A stretch of DNA of 64,000 nt from Acidipropionibacterium acidipropionici (GTDB lineage: Bacteria; Actinomycetota; Actinomycetes; Propionibacteriales; Propionibacteriaceae). Positions 51,632 to 64,000 of the stretch are shown here, in pieces. The notes under the pieces were generated by a model, which saw nothing but the letters and a program-made list of their open reading frames with translations, searched no databases and was not told the DNA's origin. Each line of letters begins with the position of its first letter. Position 1 is the stretch's first letter. Where the stretch lies: the NCBI RefSeq assembly GCF_001441165.1, contig NZ_CP013126.1, positions 3,501,551-3,565,550 of the forward strand. The letters are read 5' to 3'. The translations under genes and the position numbers were made by a program.

Positions 51632-51657
51632 AGGCCCTCGTGGATGCACGAGGGCCT
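51632..51657 (-). terminator. Leader terminator (attenuator candidate) upstream of infC
   Basis: On the minus strand AGGCCCTCGTG-CATC-CACGAGGGCCT is a perfect 11-bp stem followed by TTTCGTTG. It lies about 45 bp upstream of the infC start and downstream of the promoter at 51794, where an intrinsic terminator would act as an attenuator of the infC-rpmI-rplT operon. Confidence 0.7.
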
Positions 51658-51793
51658 GACACAGCACAGCGCGACGGGCGTACCCGTCGGCCGGTCACAA
51701 CAGTGACGCATACCTGGCGAACTCTCGCTCACTCAGGTGGGAGGTCAGGCCTCCGCTTCCACGGACCACCCTCTCGGGTCGATCCTCGAAGCT

Positions 51794-51822
51794 ATTCTAT
51801 GCCACCGGCCGGGTATCACCAA
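51794..51822 (-). promoter_or_regulatory. infC operon promoter
   Basis: Minus strand: -35 TTGGTG (51822-51817), 17-bp spacer, -10 TAGAAT (51799-51794). This would give a leader of about 200 nt containing the hairpin at 51632-51657. Confidence 0.7.
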
Positions 51823-51873
51823 ACCGACGGGCCCGGCCGGCATGCCGACTCGAGCCATGTGGGGAGTGGCGAA

Positions 51874-51903
51874 GGGCCCTGCACCACGAGTGGTGCAGGG
51901 CCC
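51874..51903 (-). terminator. Terminator of rRNA operon 2
   Basis: GGGCCCTGCACCAC-GA-GTGGTGCAGGGCCC is a perfect 14-bp stem immediately downstream of the 5S gene on the minus strand. It insulates rRNA transcription from the infC promoter about 50 bp further on. The sequence is unlike the terminator of operon 1, while the rRNA parts are nearly identical. Confidence 0.85.
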
Positions 51904-51925
51904 AGTCACACAAATTAGGGTGGTG

Positions 51926-52043
51926 TTCCGGCGGCGTCTTACTCTCCCACCCACTGGCGTGGGCAGTACCATCAGCGTGTGGAGGCTTAACTTCCGGGTT
52001 CGGAATGGGACCGGGTGTTTCCCTCCAGCCATGGCCACCGGAA
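51926..52043 (-). rRNA. rrf: 5S ribosomal RNA, operon 2
   Basis: Identical by eye to the 5S of operon 1 (offset 18,184 bp). Ends estimated to within a few bases. Confidence 0.92.
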
Positions 52044-52185
52044 CACCAGAATCTTGGGGTGTTCCAGACGGAACTCGTATTGTGTTGTGACTCACATGTG
52101 TGGCGCACCAGCCCCCGTGTGGGGGGGTGTGGTGGCCGGGAGCCGTACAGTGGATATGCGCGTAATTGTCGATGATGGTGTGTGG

Positions 52186-57125
<4,940 letters not shown>

Positions 57126-57414
57126 AAAAATATCACCACCACACCCCCACAGCCCGAAAGGCACACGAGGACGCAGCATCAGGTGACCACATCAAAGAAT
57201 CCAAAACACTGACCCCAACAAACCTGACAAAAAAATCATCCGATCCATCAGAATCAATCAAAGGAATCAATAAACAAATCAATCGACACACACCAAGTGT
57301 GCATCAACAAAATCCTATTGACTACAAAAAAGACACACTGTTGAGTTCTCAAGCATCACACACACACCGCAGCACCAACCCGAAAAACCAGGCCAGCCAC
57401 CTTGGGGCAACCCG
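57126..57414 (-). promoter_or_regulatory. rRNA leader of operon 2
   Basis: Contains the same CTTGAGAACTCAACAGTGTG element as operon 1. Small indels relative to operon 1 lie around 57230-57300. Homology between the two operons ends near 57414, just before the proximal promoter. Confidence 0.75.
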
Positions 57415-57418
57415 ACAA

Positions 57419-57447
57419 AGCTTAATGATCATTCCTGCCGGCGTCAA
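57419..57447 (-). promoter_or_regulatory. rrn operon 2 promoter, proximal
   Basis: Minus strand: -35 TTGACG (57447-57442), 17-bp spacer, -10 TAAGCT (57424-57419). It lies exactly where the sequence shared with operon 1 ends. Confidence 0.75.
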
Positions 57448-57535
57448 ACCGGCCTGAGTGACGTTCACTCCGTCCGATCCTCCGAGCCCGAAGGCTCCTC
57501 AGATCTCGGCGCCCGCTCTCACAAGCGCCTTGGGA

Positions 57536-57564
57536 ACTTTAGCACCTTGCAGCGCCTGGATCAA
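57536..57564 (-). promoter_or_regulatory. rrn operon 2 promoter, distal
   Basis: Minus strand: -35 TTGATC (57564-57559), 17-bp spacer, -10 TAAAGT (57541-57536). Together with the proximal one, two tandem promoters fill the gap to the divergent lipoprotein gene; I see no gene in 57448-57713. Confidence 0.65.
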
Positions 57565-57713
57565 CTCGCCTGTCCGGTTCGTCACCGAACTGTCACTGAT
57601 CCGCTCCCTGGCCGCAACCCCGGAGGACCGGGCCGAGTGATAACTATGCACCACGGCTGGTCAGCGCGCAAATCGGGGCTGGATCCCGGCTCCCCCGCCA
57701 TAGACTCGGGCCC

Positions 57714-58691
57714 GTGACCAGCTCGACCCGCAACGGTGGTTCCCGGCTGCGACGCCTCGCCGTCGTCGTAGCAGGCCTCACCCTGCTCACCGGTTGCCGG
57801 GGGACGACAACGCCTGCACCGCCGGAACCGTCGCGTGCGAGCATGATGCCTTCGTCGACGACGTCGGCGTCAGCCTCCCTGCTCAGCGGCCGCACCGCGC
57901 GGTCCATCGTCGATGAACTCGTCACCGCCTCGGGCAACAGCCCCGTCACGAAGGTCGACATCACCTCCCGGGCGGTGAGCATCTCGGTCCGGGCCGGCTC
58001 CTCCCCGCAGATCTGGACCTGGCAGGGGGGCCGGATCACGACGTCCGCCCCGCAGAGCGCCCAGACCGTCTCCCGTCCCTTCGATCCCGATTCCTTCGCC
58101 CTCGATGACCTTGACCGGATCCTCAGTGTCGCGGCCAGGGCGACCGGATCGAGCAAGAACCAGGAGCTGCAGATCCTGGAGTACAACCAGGGAGTCGTCC
58201 TCATGTCGGTCTCCACCCGCCCGGAGACCCGCCCGGTGTTCTTCCGTGCCGACGGAAGCCTGGTGACCACGGTCGACTTCACCACGGTGGCGGGAATGAC
58301 CGAGGCGCTTCGCGACGCGGTTGGCGAGGACACCCAGGTGCTGTCCGTCGCCTACCAGCCCGGCAAGGGGTTGATGGTCGACACCCGCACCGGCACCGAT
58401 GGAATCGTGCTGCGGCGCACCCGCTCGGCCGACATGCCTGCCTGGGCCGTGGAACGCCGGGGGGACACCGGGGCGGCGCTGTTCAGCCCCTCCGACATCT
58501 CACCGGCCGTGCTGGCCGACCTCATGACGAGAGTCCCCACCGTCCTGTCCAAGCCCGCCGACGCCTCCAAATTGTCCTTCACCATCGACATGTCCGACGG
58601 GCGGTCCCTGCCCACCATCCATTTCTCCCTCGCCGGCTCGACCATGGTCACCGATCTGGAGGGCAAGGACATCACCGCGCAGGTGAGGTGA
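57714..58691 (+). CDS. Predicted lipoprotein, 325 aa
   Basis: The GTG start gives a signal peptide with RLRRLAVVVAGLTLLTGC, where LTGC is a lipobox with the lipidated Cys at residue 28. A Pro/Ser/Thr-rich linker and two beta-rich segments follow (about residues 60-190 and 195-325), reminiscent of LppX/LprG-type folds, though I cannot identify the family with confidence. GTG lies 7 nt after TAGACT (57701-57706), so the mRNA is likely leaderless. It is divergent from rRNA operon 2. Confidence 0.8.
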   Translation: MTSSTRNGGSRLRRLAVVVAGLTLLTGCRGTTTPAPPEPSRASMMPSSTTSASASLLSGRTARSIVDELVTASGNSPVTKVDITSRAVSISVRAGSSPQIWTWQGGRITTSAPQSAQTVSRPFDPDSFALDDLDRILSVAARATGSSKNQELQILEYNQGVVLMSVSTRPETRPVFFRADGSLVTTVDFTTVAGMTEALRDAVGEDTQVLSVAYQPGKGLMVDTRTGTDGIVLRRTRSADMPAWAVERRGDTGAALFSPSDISPAVLADLMTRVPTVLSKPADASKLSFTIDMSDGRSLPTIHFSLAGSTMVTDLEGKDITAQVR

Positions 58692-58746
58692 GGGGCGCGG
58701 CGCACCTCACACCCGTGGGCCCTGCGCGGGGTGGTTCAATGAAAGC

Positions 58747-59442
58747 ATGCTGATCACCGCCGTCGGAGCTCCCGGGACCGGTCGGCCCCTGGCTTTCCAC
58801 GTGCGTCACGGCATGAATCCCCACGTGGAGCTGTGGCGGCGGGGCCTGGTGGTCAAGGAGTACCTCTCGGCCGAGCTGGTGGACGGAGACGTCGTCGTCA
58901 CCGTCCATGTCGCCTCCCGGACCGCCCACTCGCGGCCGCCACGGACCCGCACCGGCGTTCCGAACCTCGCCGAGGACGCCCGTCCCGGTGAGTCCGTACG
59001 CCCGTATCAGCGAATCGCCGCATATGCCGTCGTGAGGTCGGAGCGGGGGCTGCTGGCCACCGAGTGCTCGACTCTCACGGCGGTTCCCGGCCTGTGGGCC
59101 CTGCCCGGCGGCGGCATCGAGCGGGGCGAGTCGCCGGCCCAGGCCGTCACCCGGGAGGTCATGGAGGAGTCCGGCCAGACCGTGCGGCTCAACCGCATCC
59201 TGGATCTCCAGTCCGACCACTGGATCGGCCGCGCCCCCTCGGGGGGCCTCGAGGACTTCCACGCGCTGCGCATCATCTACTCCGCCACATCTCTGGCTCC
59301 CAGCGAGCCCGTGGTGCTCGACGTCGGAGGCACCACCGAACGGGCCCGCTGGGTGCCCCTGTGGCACTGGCGCAGGCTGTCCTGGGGGGCGGCGACCCGC
59401 GCCTGCCTGGAGCACCACATACACGACGTGCCGGCCGACTGA
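58747..59442 (+). CDS. NUDIX hydrolase
   Basis: The 231-residue protein has the Nudix box from GGGIERGESPAQAVTREVME to ESGQTV (residues 121-146; pattern G-x5-E-x7-REVMEESG), which binds the metal for hydrolysis of nucleoside diphosphate derivatives. The first 85 residues are unlike the usual domain and of unknown role. The substrate cannot be deduced. Confidence 0.9.
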   Translation: MLITAVGAPGTGRPLAFHVRHGMNPHVELWRRGLVVKEYLSAELVDGDVVVTVHVASRTAHSRPPRTRTGVPNLAEDARPGESVRPYQRIAAYAVVRSERGLLATECSTLTAVPGLWALPGGGIERGESPAQAVTREVMEESGQTVRLNRILDLQSDHWIGRAPSGGLEDFHALRIIYSATSLAPSEPVVLDVGGTTERARWVPLWHWRRLSWGAATRACLEHHIHDVPAD

Positions 59443-59455
59443 GGCCGAGGACGCG

Positions 59456-59487
59456 GATGACCCCCGGCCTTCGGGCCGGGGGTCATC
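59456..59487. terminator. Bidirectional terminator after the NUDIX gene
   Basis: GATGACCCCCGGCC-TTCG-GGCCGGGGGTCATC is a perfect 14-bp stem with a C(TTCG)G tetraloop, between convergent genes. Confidence 0.9.
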
Positions 59488-59511
59488 ATTCGCGCCAGGG
59501 GGTGTCGGGGC

Positions 59512-60378
59512 TCAGTTGCTGAACTCCCTCACGTAGCTCAGGATCCGCAGGATCTCGGTGTAGAGCCACACCATCGTCACCGCGATGCCGAAGGCCGCCC
59601 GCCAGGACTCGCTTGCCGGCGCCCTGTTGCGCACGCCCTGCTCGGCGTAGTCGAAATCGACCACCAGGTTCATCGCCGCCAGAACGACGCCCAGCGCCGA
59701 GGCCAGGACCGCAATCCAGCCGGCGCCCGCACCGATGGTGGCCATCCCCAGGCCGCCCGGAATGACGAAGGAGGCCAGCAGGTTCAGCAGCATGGCCGCC
59801 GCGAAGCCGATCGTCGAGATGAAGACGATCTTGCGGAACTTCGGGGTGACGCGGATGTTGAAGAACTTGTAGGCCGCCAGGGTCACGCCCGCGGCGCAGA
59901 AGGTGCCGACCACCGCCTGAACGACGATGCCCTGGTACAACATCTCGAAGAGTTTGGAGAAGGCGCCGAGGAAGACGCCCTCGATGACGCTGTAGGCGAT
60001 CACCCCGGCAGCCGGGACCTTGGCACGGGTGCTGACGATGAGCACCGTGACGAAGCCGACCAGGCTCGAGAGGATCGCCGCCCCGCCGATGAGGGCGATA
60101 TTGTCGCCCACCCCGATGAAGGTGAGGGCTCCGACGGCTGCGATGAGCAGCAGCACCAGACCGGTCTTGCCGACGACGTCATCGAAGGTCATCACCCGCT
60201 CCTGGCGGGCCTGTTCGGGCTGCTGGAACCCCTGCGGGCCGTATCCGGCCGGCGCGGGCTGCGGCTGTCCGTATCCGGGCTGGTAGTAGCCGCCCTGGGC
60301 CGCGTACTGCTGGCCGTAAGCCTGTTGGGTGGGTTGGGGCTGGAAAGCGCCAGCCCGTGCGAAGACGGGATTACCCAT
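59512..60378 (-). CDS. Bax inhibitor-1/YccA family membrane protein
   Basis: The 288-residue protein has a cytoplasmic Gln/Gly/Tyr/Pro-rich N-terminus (about residues 10-55) and seven membrane helices of the TMBIM family. The C-terminal part LNLVVDFDYAEQGV with two Asp (about residue 247) resembles the pH/calcium-sensing pair of bacterial members. ATG at 60378 has AGGAGG at a good distance; the ATG at 60381 is too near. The role may be ion leak, but this is not established for this protein. Confidence 0.9.
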   Translation of the reverse strand: MGNPVFARAGAFQPQPTQQAYGQQYAAQGGYYQPGYGQPQPAPAGYGPQGFQQPEQARQERVMTFDDVVGKTGLVLLLIAAVGALTFIGVGDNIALIGGAAILSSLVGFVTVLIVSTRAKVPAAGVIAYSVIEGVFLGAFSKLFEMLYQGIVVQAVVGTFCAAGVTLAAYKFFNIRVTPKFRKIVFISTIGFAAAMLLNLLASFVIPGGLGMATIGAGAGWIAVLASALGVVLAAMNLVVDFDYAEQGVRNRAPASESWRAAFGIAVTMVWLYTEILRILSYVREFSN

Positions 60379-60551
60379 CATGTACCTCCTGGTTGTCGCC
60401 GTTTCACCCACTGTACAAGCCGTCCGTGAGCCGGTAGAGCCGCGATCCGGGATGTTTCAGGGGTGTCCATCTCCCGGTGGGACGCGCGGACGGCCGGGAC
60501 GGTTCCCGGTGATCCGACACGGGACCCAGGATGTATAGATGTGCGATAGCA

Positions 60552-60565
60552 TGCATAAACATTCA
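60552..60565. promoter_or_regulatory. ARG-box-like site upstream of the permease gene
   Basis: TGCAT-AAAC-ATTCA matches the ArgR operator form (TGAAT-N4-ATTCA) except for one base of the left half. It lies 17 bp upstream of the permease gene start and so could block transcription from this locus. Confidence 0.45.
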
Positions 60566-60581
60566 CCAACGGAGGTCGCCC

Positions 60582-62056
60582 ATGCCCGCTCCCATCGCCC
60601 AGCAGCTGTTCAGACGCCGGCTGCCGGTCGGCGTCATGGACGACCACTGCCCCGACTCAATCACCCAGACAGCCGAGCCGACCGATGACCGGCCCGAGCT
60701 CAAGTGATCGATGACGACCCTCCAACTCACCATGATCGGAGTGGGCGGCACGGTCGGAACCGGAATCTTCTTCATCCTGTCCCAGGCGGTACCCGAGGCG
60801 GGCCCCGCCGTCCTGGTGTCCTTCGTCCTGGCGGCGGTGGTCGCCGGTCTCACCGTCGTCTGTTATGCCGAACTCGCCTCCACAATGCCGTCGTCGGGCT
60901 CCTCCTACTCCTTCACCTACGCCACCATGGGCGAGCTCATGGCCTTCATCGTCGGAGCCTGCCTGATCCTCGAGTACGGCGTCTCCGGGGCCGCGGTGGC
61001 CATCGGATGGTCCGAATACCTCAACCTCCTGCTGCACAACACCCTCGGATTCAGCTTCCCCGCCGCACTGTCGGCCGCCCCGGACGCGGGCGGCGTCATC
61101 AACCTGCCGGCCGTCATCCTCATCGGGCTGTGCCTTGTGCTCCTGCTGCGCGGGGCCTCCGAGTCGGCCAGGGCGAACGTCATCATGGTGATGGTCAAGC
61201 TCGCCGTACTGGTGGTCTTCGCGGCGATCGCCTTCACCGGTTTCCACGCCGACCATTTCGCCAACTTCGCCCCCGCCGGGGTGCGAGGGATCTCGGTCGC
61301 CACCGGATCGCTGTTCTTCTCCTACATCGGCCTGGACGCCATCGCCACGACCGGCGGCGAGGTGCGCAGCCCCCGCAGGGCCATCCCCCGGGCGCTCATC
61401 GGCGCGCTGGCCATCGTCACCGCGATCTACCTGCTCGTCGCCGTGGCCGCCCTCGGCGCTCAGCGGGCCGACCGGTTCGACGACCAGACCGCCAGCCTGG
61501 CCACGATCGTCCAGAACGTCGTGGGCGCCACGTGGCCGGGAACCCTGCTGGCCATCGGCGCCGTCATCTCGATCTTCTCGGTCACCCTGATCTGCCTCTA
61601 CGGACAGACCCGCATCCTGTACTCGATGAGCCGCGACGGCCTGGTGCCCGCGGCCCTGTCCCGGGTCGACCGCAGAACCCACGTGCCGGCCTTCAACACG
61701 TGGGTGGTGTGCGCCGCCGTTGCCGTCCTGGCGGGCCTCCTGCCGCTGGGCATCCTCGCCGATCTCACCAGCATCGGCACGCTCACCGCATTCGGCCTGG
61801 TCTCCCTCGGCGTCATCGTGCTCCGGCGGACCGCGCCGGACCTTCCGAGGGGGTTCAAGGTGCCGGCTACCCGATCACCCCCGTTCTGTCGATCATCGCC
61901 TGCATCTATGTCATGACGGGGCTCCACGCGGTGACTCTCGTGGCCTTCGTCATCTGGATCGCCGTCGCGCTCTGCTTCTACTTCATCTGGGGACGTCGCC
62001 ACTCCCGGCTGGCCGACCTGTCCCGCATCGAGCGCGAGATCGACGATCTCCGCTGA
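60582..62056 (+). pseudogene. APC-family amino-acid permease gene with a nonsense codon and a frameshift
   Basis: GGAGG precedes the ATG at 60582, and the frame begins an APC-type N-terminus ending ELK. A TGA (60706-60708) follows where the family has Arg (LKRS), and the same frame resumes SMTTLQLTMIGVGGTVGTG. The permease then reads through ten or so helices to FKVP, where one G is missing near 61864-61865 (expected PGYPITPV). The last two helices continue in another frame to 62056. An ATG at 60711 could still make most of the protein up to 61916. CGA-to-TGA plus a one-base deletion suggests decay. It is 44 bp upstream of ddaH. Confidence 0.8.
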
Positions 62057-62100
62057 ACCGCACACGCTGCAGTCATCACCACACGAAAGGAACTCCCACC

Positions 62101-62874
62101 ATGTCCACGATCGCACTCGTCCGTAAGCCCGGTCCCCGCCTCGACGAGGGCATAGTCGACCACATCGAGCGGGTGCCGGTGAACCTCCCACTGGCACTGC
62201 GGCAGTGGGAGGGTTACGTCGAAGCGCTGCACGACGCGGGCTGGCGAACGCACGAGGTGCCGCCCGCCGACGACTGCCCCGATGCCGTCTTCGTCGAGGA
62301 CTCGGTGGTGATGTTCCGCAATGTCGCGGTCTCCACACGTCCGGGAGCCCTGCCGCGGCGCGGCGAGATCGCCGGCACCCGCCAGGTCGTCGAGGAACTC
62401 GGCTGCTCCGTCAACGCCATCAAGGAGCCGGGCACCCTGGACGGCGGGGACATCCTGAAGGTGGGCGACACCGTCTACGTCGGACAGGGCGGACGCACCA
62501 ATCCTCAGGGCATCGCCCAGCTGCGCGCCATCCTCACCCCGCTGGGCGCCAGGGTCGTGACGGTACCCGTCACCAAGGTGCTCCACCTCAAGACCGCGGT
62601 CACAGCGTTGCCCGACGGCACCGTCATCGGGTTCCCGGACTTCGTCGACAACCCCGCGATCTTCGAGCGGTTCCTGCCCGTGCCCGAGGAGCACGGCACC
62701 GCCGTGCTGTGCCTGTCGGACTCCCACCTGCTCATGTCGGCGTCCGCCCCGCGAACCGCCGCACTGCTCGAGGGTCTCGGCTACACCGTGACGACCGTGG
62801 AGATCACCGAGTTCGAGAAGCTGGAGGGATGCGTCACCTGCCTGTCGGTGCGCCTGCGCCACCTGGCGGACTGA
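62101..62874 (+). CDS. ddaH: Dimethylarginine dimethylaminohydrolase
   Basis: The 257-residue protein belongs to the amidinotransferase-like fold: DDCPDAVFVEDSVVMF (about residues 55-70), GTLDGGDILKVGDTVYVG (about 114-131), the His region VLHLKTAVTALPDG (about 161) and the catalytic Cys in EKLEGCVTCLSVRL (about 245). DDAH hydrolyses N-methylated arginines to citrulline and methylamines. The upstream AAAGGAA serves as ribosome-binding site. It follows the broken permease gene, which would have supplied the substrate. Confidence 0.92.
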   Translation: MSTIALVRKPGPRLDEGIVDHIERVPVNLPLALRQWEGYVEALHDAGWRTHEVPPADDCPDAVFVEDSVVMFRNVAVSTRPGALPRRGEIAGTRQVVEELGCSVNAIKEPGTLDGGDILKVGDTVYVGQGGRTNPQGIAQLRAILTPLGARVVTVPVTKVLHLKTAVTALPDGTVIGFPDFVDNPAIFERFLPVPEEHGTAVLCLSDSHLLMSASAPRTAALLEGLGYTVTTVEITEFEKLEGCVTCLSVRLRHLAD

Positions 62875-62922
62875 TCCCGGCCGCCTCCTCGGGGTGGCTC
62901 ATCGCGGCGGCATCGCCCCGAG

Positions 62923-62952
62923 TTGCCATCTCGAGGAGGGGGGCGCTAGTGT
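62923..62952 (+). promoter_or_regulatory. Promoter of the tRNA cluster
   Basis: -35 TTGCCA (62923-62928), 18-bp spacer, -10 TAGTGT (62947-62952), 38 bp upstream of tRNA-Gly. Confidence 0.65.
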
Positions 62953-62989
62953 TCATACCCGCTGGTCGACGGAGAGATCCGACGGTCAC

Positions 62990-63062
62990 GCGGACGTGGC
63001 TCAGTTGGTAGAGCATCACCTTGCCAAGGTGAGGGTCGCGGGTTCGAGTCCCGTCGTCCGCT
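62990..63062 (+). tRNA. glyT: tRNA-Gly (anticodon GCC)
   Basis: The acceptor stem GCGGACG pairs with CGTCCGC. The anticodon loop is TTGCCAA within CACCT/AGGTG stems, and the T-arm is GGTTCGAGTCC. CCA is not encoded. Confidence 0.95.
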
Positions 63063-63071
63063 CGAAGCCTG

Positions 63072-63146
63072 GGGCGGTTGGCGCAGCGGTAGCGCGCTTC
63101 CCTGACACGGAAGAGGTCGCCAGTTCGATCCTGGCATCGCCCACCA
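63072..63146 (+). tRNA. valT: tRNA-Val (anticodon GAC), CCA encoded
   Basis: The acceptor stem GGGCGGT pairs with ATCGCCC (one G-T pair). The anticodon loop CTGACAC lies in CTTCC/GGAAG stems, with T-arm GTTCGATCC. The discriminator A at 63143 is followed by CCA in the DNA. Confidence 0.95.
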
Positions 63147-63185
63147 GGAGTGTGCCGACGTCATCGGACGCCGGAATGCTCACCA

Positions 63186-63259
63186 GGCCCCGTAGCGCAG
63201 TTGGTTAGCGCGCCGCCCTGTCACGGCGGAGGTCGTGGGTTCAAGTCCCATCGGGGTCG
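63186..63259 (+). tRNA. aspT: tRNA-Asp (anticodon GTC)
   Basis: The acceptor stem GGCCCCG pairs with CGGGGTC (one wobble). The anticodon loop CTGTCAC lies in CCGCC/GGCGG stems, with T-arm GGTTCAAGTCC. Confidence 0.95.
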
Positions 63260-63277
63260 CAACAGCGACACAGAGCG

Positions 63278-63317
63278 CGCAGAAGGGCCGGATCCTCGCG
63301 GATCCGGCCCTTCTGCG
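63278..63317 (+). terminator. Terminator after the tRNA cluster
   Basis: CGCAGAAGGGCCGGATCC-TCGC-GGATCCGGCCCTTCTGCG is a perfect 18-bp stem directly downstream of tRNA-Asp. Confidence 0.9.
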
Positions 63318-63393
63318 TCCGATTCTGGCCCACCTGTGCAGTCCGTCCTCCGCGGAGAACCACGGGACCGCGCCCGGTAATAGGCTGAGGGCC

Positions 63394-64000
63394 ATGTCAG
63401 TCCCTCACCCCCAGCCGGTCGTCGGGCCGCTGACCCCGGCCGCCATCTTCCTCACCCTCACGGTCGAGCCCGGCCGCGAGAGCGAGGCGCGGGCGGCCCT
63501 TGCCGGGGTCTCCGGGCTGGTCCGCAGTGTCGGATTCCGGGCCCAGGAGGGCGGGCTGAGCTGCGTGACCGGCATCGGCGCGCAGTTCTGGGACCGGGCC
63601 TTCGGGTCCCCGAGGCCGTCGGGTCTCCACCCCTTCATCGCCCTGGACGGCGGCGTCCATCATGCGCCCTCGACCCCCGGAGACCTCTTCTTCCACATCC
63701 GGGCGGTGCGCATGGACCTCTGCTTCGAGCTGGCCCGCCAGCTGGGCGACGCCCTGCGCGGCATGGCGCGGATCGTCGACGAGGTGCACGGCTTCCGCTA
63801 TTTCGAGGCCCGCGACCTGCTGGGATTCGTCGACGGCACCGAGAACCCCGCCGGGCAGCTGGCAGAGGGTGTCGCGATCACCGGGCCCGACACCGATCAC
63901 CCCGCTTCCAGCTATGTCATCGTGCAGAAGTACACCCACGATCTCGAGGCCTGGGAGCGGCTCAGCGTCGAGGACCAGGAGCACGCGATCGGTCGCACGA
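63394..64000 (+). CDS. Dyp-type peroxidase, N-terminal part (runs off the window)
   Basis: The frame is open from ATG 63394 to the right edge. AAIFLTLTVEPG near the N-terminus and GFVDGTENPAG (the GxxDG motif with the catalytic Asp, about residue 150) identify a dye-decolorising heme peroxidase. The heme-ligand His lies beyond the edge. The ATG is 7 nt after TAGGCT, so a leaderless mRNA is likely. There is no signal sequence in the visible part. Confidence 0.92.
   Translation, partial: MSVPHPQPVVGPLTPAAIFLTLTVEPGRESEARAALAGVSGLVRSVGFRAQEGGLSCVTGIGAQFWDRAFGSPRPSGLHPFIALDGGVHHAPSTPGDLFFHIRAVRMDLCFELARQLGDALRGMARIVDEVHGFRYFEARDLLGFVDGTENPAGQLAEGVAITGPDTDHPASSYVIVQKYTHDLEAWERLSVEDQEHAIGRT

Noticed and set aside
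57458-57640. Small gene of 60 codons upstream of the lipoprotein gene
   Set aside because: It lacks a ribosome-binding site, has Pro/Ser-rich composition and covers the rRNA promoters on the other strand.
60704-62056. A separate 450-codon gene
   Set aside because: Most of it is an out-of-frame reading of the permease; only its last 50 codons belong to the permease after the frameshift.

Overview
The window comes from a high-GC actinobacterium of the family Propionibacteriaceae, most likely Acidipropionibacterium or a close relative. The evidence is the propionibacterial character of the two 16S genes, the 16S-23S spacers without tRNAs, the actinobacterial gene families (DUF4245, DUF4307, RmuC, BioQ-type regulation), the many TANNNT -10 boxes, and the start codons placed 6-8 nt after such boxes. 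The genus call rests on recognition by eye.

Positions 1 to about 10,980 are accessory DNA. They hold a large serine integrase running off the left edge, an orphan 141-codon gene, and a minus-strand operon hsdM-hsdS-hsdR followed by a fourth gene. That fourth gene is cut by a complete IS1380-family element (2097-3779) with imperfect inverted repeats and a CTTG target duplication. Joining the two gene parts restores a 400-residue protein whose last 50 residues carry an R-x4-H (RHASVH) segment like HEPN ribonucleases. The island abuts the housekeeping gene ychF: the hsdM start overlaps the ychF stop, and the YchF C-terminus looks altered at the junction.

Positions 10,980 to about 33,640 are mostly core chromosome: ychF, a VOC protein, an FtsX-type permease with a broken ATPase partner, an M18 aminopeptidase, rmuC, ispH, xseA-xseB, a PhoH-family ATPase, a hemolysin III homologue, uppS, a DUF255 thioredoxin-fold protein, greA, a DUF4097 protein, an AI-2E family transporter, ung, msrA and several small proteins. 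A dispersed intergenic repeat occurs in three places.

Positions 33,690 to about 57,570 are two nearly identical rRNA operons (5S-23S-16S when read left to right, both on the minus strand) in direct orientation about 18.2 kb apart. Between them lie translation and cofactor genes: tyrS, argR, a BioQ-like TetR regulator divergent from bioB, pheS-pheT, a DUF2339 membrane gene with an apparent frameshift, a SpoU-type RNA methyltransferase, and infC-rpmI-rplT with an ATC start and a leader terminator. Each rRNA operon has tandem promoters that can be read directly.

Positions 57,700 to 64,000 hold a lipoprotein, a NUDIX hydrolase, a Bax-inhibitor-1 protein, an amino-acid permease gene with two inactivating lesions next to an intact dimethylarginine dimethylaminohydrolase gene, a tRNA Gly-Val-Asp cluster, and the start of a Dyp-type peroxidase gene.
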